NCBI RefSeq assembly: GCF_945957465.1
Contig: NZ_CAMFLC010000010.1
Coordinates: forward strand, 21,926-85,925
Length of the DNA stretch: 64,000 nt
DNA from: an uncultured Leifsonia sp.
GTDB taxonomy: Bacteria; Actinomycetota; Actinomycetes; Actinomycetales; Microbacteriaceae
Direction of reading: 5' to 3'
Shown: piece after piece, positions 62,146 through 64,000 of the stretch
How the letters are laid out: the number at the start of each line of letters is the position of its first letter
How positions within the stretch are numbered: position 1 is the stretch's first letter
Notes under the pieces: generated by a model
The model's input: the letters and a program-made list of their open reading frames with translations, nothing else
The model's database searches: none
Told to the model about the DNA's origin: nothing
Position numbers and translations under genes: made by a program

Positions 62146-63657
62146 TCAGACGGCGAACGGTTCGAAGACCGACTGGTACTCCGGCATGATCCGTGCTCGC
62201 ACGCGCGTCCCGTCCTCGGCGTACTCGGTCGAGAGCACGCGCCCGCGCTCGTGCAGCGCCGAGATCAGGTCGCCGCGGTCGTACGGAACGACCAGTTCCA
62301 CCTCGACCGACGGGTCGGGCAGGAGCCGAGCGATCGCCGCGAGCACCTCGTCGATGCCCTCTCCGGTCCGGGCCGACGCGAAGATGGCGCCCGGTTCGAG
62401 GCCGCGCAGTACGAGCCGGTCGTCGGCGGGGATCAGGTCGGCTTTGTTGAAGACGACGATCTCCGGGATGTCCCTGGCACCGACCTCCCCGATCACGTCA
62501 CGCACAGTCGCCAGCTGCGAAGCCGGGTCGGGGTGCGAGCCGTCGACCACGTGCAGGATGACGTCCGAGTCGGCGACCTCCTCGAGCGTGGAGCGGAACG
62601 CCTCCACCAGCTGGTGCGGGAGGTTGCGCACGAAGCCGACCGTGTCGGCGAGGGTGTACAACCGGCCGTCGGCCGTGACGCTCCGGCGGACCGTCGCGTC
62701 CAGGGTCGCGAACAGGGCGTTCTCGACGAGCACACCCGCCTTCGTCACCCGGTTCAGGAGGCTGGACTTGCCCGCGTTCGTGTAGCCCGCGATCGCCACC
62801 GACGGCACGGAGTTGCGGTTGCGGTTCGCCCGCTTCGCCTCCCGCGCCGGCTTGAACCCGGCGATCTGCTTGCGCAGCTTCGCCATGCGCGAGTGGATGC
62901 GACGGCGGTCGAGCTCGATCTTCGTCTCACCCGGTCCGCGCGATCCCATTCCGGCGCCGGCTCCACCCACCTGGCCACCGGCCTGGCGGGACATCGACTC
63001 ACCCCAGCCACGCAGCCGCGGGAGGAGGTATTCGAGCTGGGCGAGCTCGACCTGCGCCTTGCCCTCCCGGCTCTTCGCGTGCTGGCTGAAGATGTCGAGG
63101 ATCACGGCCGTGCGGTCGATCACCTTGACCTTCACCACGTCCTCCAGCGCGCGCCGCTGGCTCGGAGCGAGTTCGGTGTCGGCGATCACGGTGTCGGCGC
63201 CGAGGGCGCGGACGATGCCGGCGAGCTCCTCCGCCTTGCCGCGGCCGAGGTACGTGCTGGGATCGGGATGCGGCCGGCGCTGCAGGAGGCCGTCGAGCAC
63301 CGCGGCGCCCGCCGTCTCTGCCAGCGCGGCGAGCTCGCGCAACGAGTTCTCGGCGTCCTGAAGCGTCCCCTGCGAGTACACGCCGATCAGCACCACGTTC
63401 TCGAGGCGCAGCTGCCGGTACTCGACTTCGGTGACGTCCTCGAGTTCGGTGGAGAGCCCGGAGACGCGGCGCAGGGCCGCGCGCTCCTCGCGGTCGAACT
63501 GTTCGCCGTCGTGGTTGCCGCCGTCGGCCGCATCGTGCTGGAGCGCTTGCGCGCCCCGGCCGAAGAGCGTCACGGACGCCCTGTTCTGCTCGGTGGCGAG
63601 CACCCGCGCGACGACGTCGTCGGTGGTCTGCTCGTCGATCTCTGTTCGTTCAGTCAT
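62146..63657 (-). CDS. hflX: GTPase HflX
   Basis: This ribosome-associated GTPase can split stalled 70S ribosomes. The 503-residue protein has an N-terminal HflX domain (TYLGRGKAEEL, LSPSQRRALE-like), the glycine-rich GGAGAGMGSRGPGETKIE linker and a G domain with GYTNAGKSSLLN (G1), DTVGF (G3) and FNKADL (G4). ATG 63657 has AGGGG 6 nt upstream, so its mRNA has a leader, unlike many neighbours. It is divergent from a methyltransferase gene, as in many actinobacteria. Confidence 0.96.
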   Translation of the reverse strand: MTERTEIDEQTTDDVVARVLATEQNRASVTLFGRGAQALQHDAADGGNHDGEQFDREERAALRRVSGLSTELEDVTEVEYRQLRLENVVLIGVYSQGTLQDAENSLRELAALAETAGAAVLDGLLQRRPHPDPSTYLGRGKAEELAGIVRALGADTVIADTELAPSQRRALEDVVKVKVIDRTAVILDIFSQHAKSREGKAQVELAQLEYLLPRLRGWGESMSRQAGGQVGGAGAGMGSRGPGETKIELDRRRIHSRMAKLRKQIAGFKPAREAKRANRNRNSVPSVAIAGYTNAGKSSLLNRVTKAGVLVENALFATLDATVRRSVTADGRLYTLADTVGFVRNLPHQLVEAFRSTLEEVADSDVILHVVDGSHPDPASQLATVRDVIGEVGARDIPEIVVFNKADLIPADDRLVLRGLEPGAIFASARTGEGIDEVLAAIARLLPDPSVEVELVVPYDRGDLISALHERGRVLSTEYAEDGTRVRARIMPEYQSVFEPFAV

Positions 63658-63708
63658 ACATGTCCCCTGATCCGGGTCGGGTCAACCCTAGCTCGTCGTG
63701 CTGCTGTG

Positions 63709-63737
63709 TTTGTCTGTCGGTCCGCGTCCTGTACGGT
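63709..63737 (+). promoter_or_regulatory. Leaderless promoter of the methyltransferase gene
   Basis: TTTGTC (63709-63714), a 17-bp spacer and TACGGT (63732-63737) lead to ATG 63744 after 6 nt. Confidence 0.65.
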
Positions 63738-63743
63738 CCTCTT

Positions 63744-64000
63744 ATGGCCAGCGGAGATCACTATTTTTCCCCGGCGCCCGAAAGTGAACTGAACCTGCGG
63801 CCGTTCACCGCGCGCCTGGTGGGGCAGACGTACGAACTGGTGACGGCGAACGGGATCTTCAGTCCCGAGCGCATCGACATGGGTACGCGAGTGCTCCTCG
63901 ACCATGTCCCCGCTGCGCCGCCCGGCGGTCAGCTTCTCGACCTCGGCTGCGGCTGGGGGCCCCTGGCTCTCACACTTGCTCTCGAATCCCCTCATGCGAC
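63744..64000 (+). CDS. Class I SAM-dependent methyltransferase, RsmC-like (3' truncated by window edge)
   Basis: The visible 85 residues begin MASGDHYFSPAPESELNLRP. They include a segment preceding SAM motif I and then motif I itself, LLDLGCGWGPLAL. This is the RsmC/RlmG-like arrangement (16S rRNA guanine methyltransferase family). Catalytic NPP motifs lie beyond the window, so the target is not confirmed. ATG 63744 is fixed by the leaderless promoter. Confidence 0.82.
   Translation, partial: MASGDHYFSPAPESELNLRPFTARLVGQTYELVTANGIFSPERIDMGTRVLLDHVPAAPPGGQLLDLGCGWGPLALTLALESPHA

Overview
The window is a chromosomal segment of a GC-rich actinobacterium. The most likely source is a Microbacteriaceae member close to Leifsonia. 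This rests on very high GC at third codon positions, frequent GTG starts, and gene blocks typical of Actinomycetota: pknL/aroG/plsC/fadD15, pgsA/garA/ftsR/merR, ku/ligD, lexA beside a LysM protein, and priA in the histidine operon. A decaprenoxanthin-type crtE-B-I-Ye-Yf-Eb cluster with a divergent MarR regulator also fits. I see no rRNA, tRNA, CRISPR array, prophage or recognisable IS. Genes are packed tightly and no gene-free stretch exceeds about 300 bases.

Layout. 1-7020: end of a PASTA Ser/Thr kinase, then aroG, plsC, a ROK glucokinase and a FadD15-type acyl-CoA ligase. 7017-8013: a DUF559-type nuclease gene enclosed by a perfect 58-bp inverted repeat. 8017-15105: an SDR epimerase, def, a MinD-like ATPase, pyc and a ParA-like ATPase. 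15239-17768: two MerR regulators, the FHA protein GarA/OdhI and a phosphatidyltransferase. 17866-22823: small accessory genes (DUF1295 membrane protein, LRV repeat protein, S4 RNA-binding protein, DUF72, two VOC proteins, a J-domain/NERD fusion). 22849-28646: the C50 carotenoid operon and its regulator. 28627-33452: an SDR/DUF2867 protein, small proteins, a SigB-like sigma factor and an MFS transporter. 33438-37879: NHEJ block (topoisomerase IB, Ku, LigD). 37889-42563: PAP2/lipid-kinase fusion, membrane proteins and a transporter. 42579-45026: two divergent citrate-synthase-family genes, one with an N-terminal helix-turn-helix. 45037-52632: VOC/AraC pair, RecB-like nuclease-helicase, HhH-GPD protein, LysR and MFS. 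52702-56761: hisC-hisB-hisH-priA-sseB. 56833-58132: LysM protein and lexA sharing an SOS-controlled intergenic region. 58139-64000: a minimal metalloprotease, metE, metF, hflX and the start of a methyltransferase.

How the genes work together. Carotenoid genes are translationally coupled through ATGA/GTGA overlaps and face a MarR gene across a 73-bp region with paired ACCTAGC repeats. The his genes overlap in the same way, as do metF-metE and ku-topIB. DNA repair is unusually concentrated here: Ku, LigD, TopIB, a RecB/SF1 protein, HhH-GPD and LexA.

A window-wide feature is promoter architecture. More than twenty genes start 6-8 nt downstream of a TANNNT (or CANNNT) hexamer and lack a Shine-Dalgarno sequence, which implies leaderless mRNAs and fixes several start codons. 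The most unusual items are the inverted-repeat-bounded nuclease gene and the HTH-citrate synthase homologue in which the expected catalytic histidine is a glutamine.
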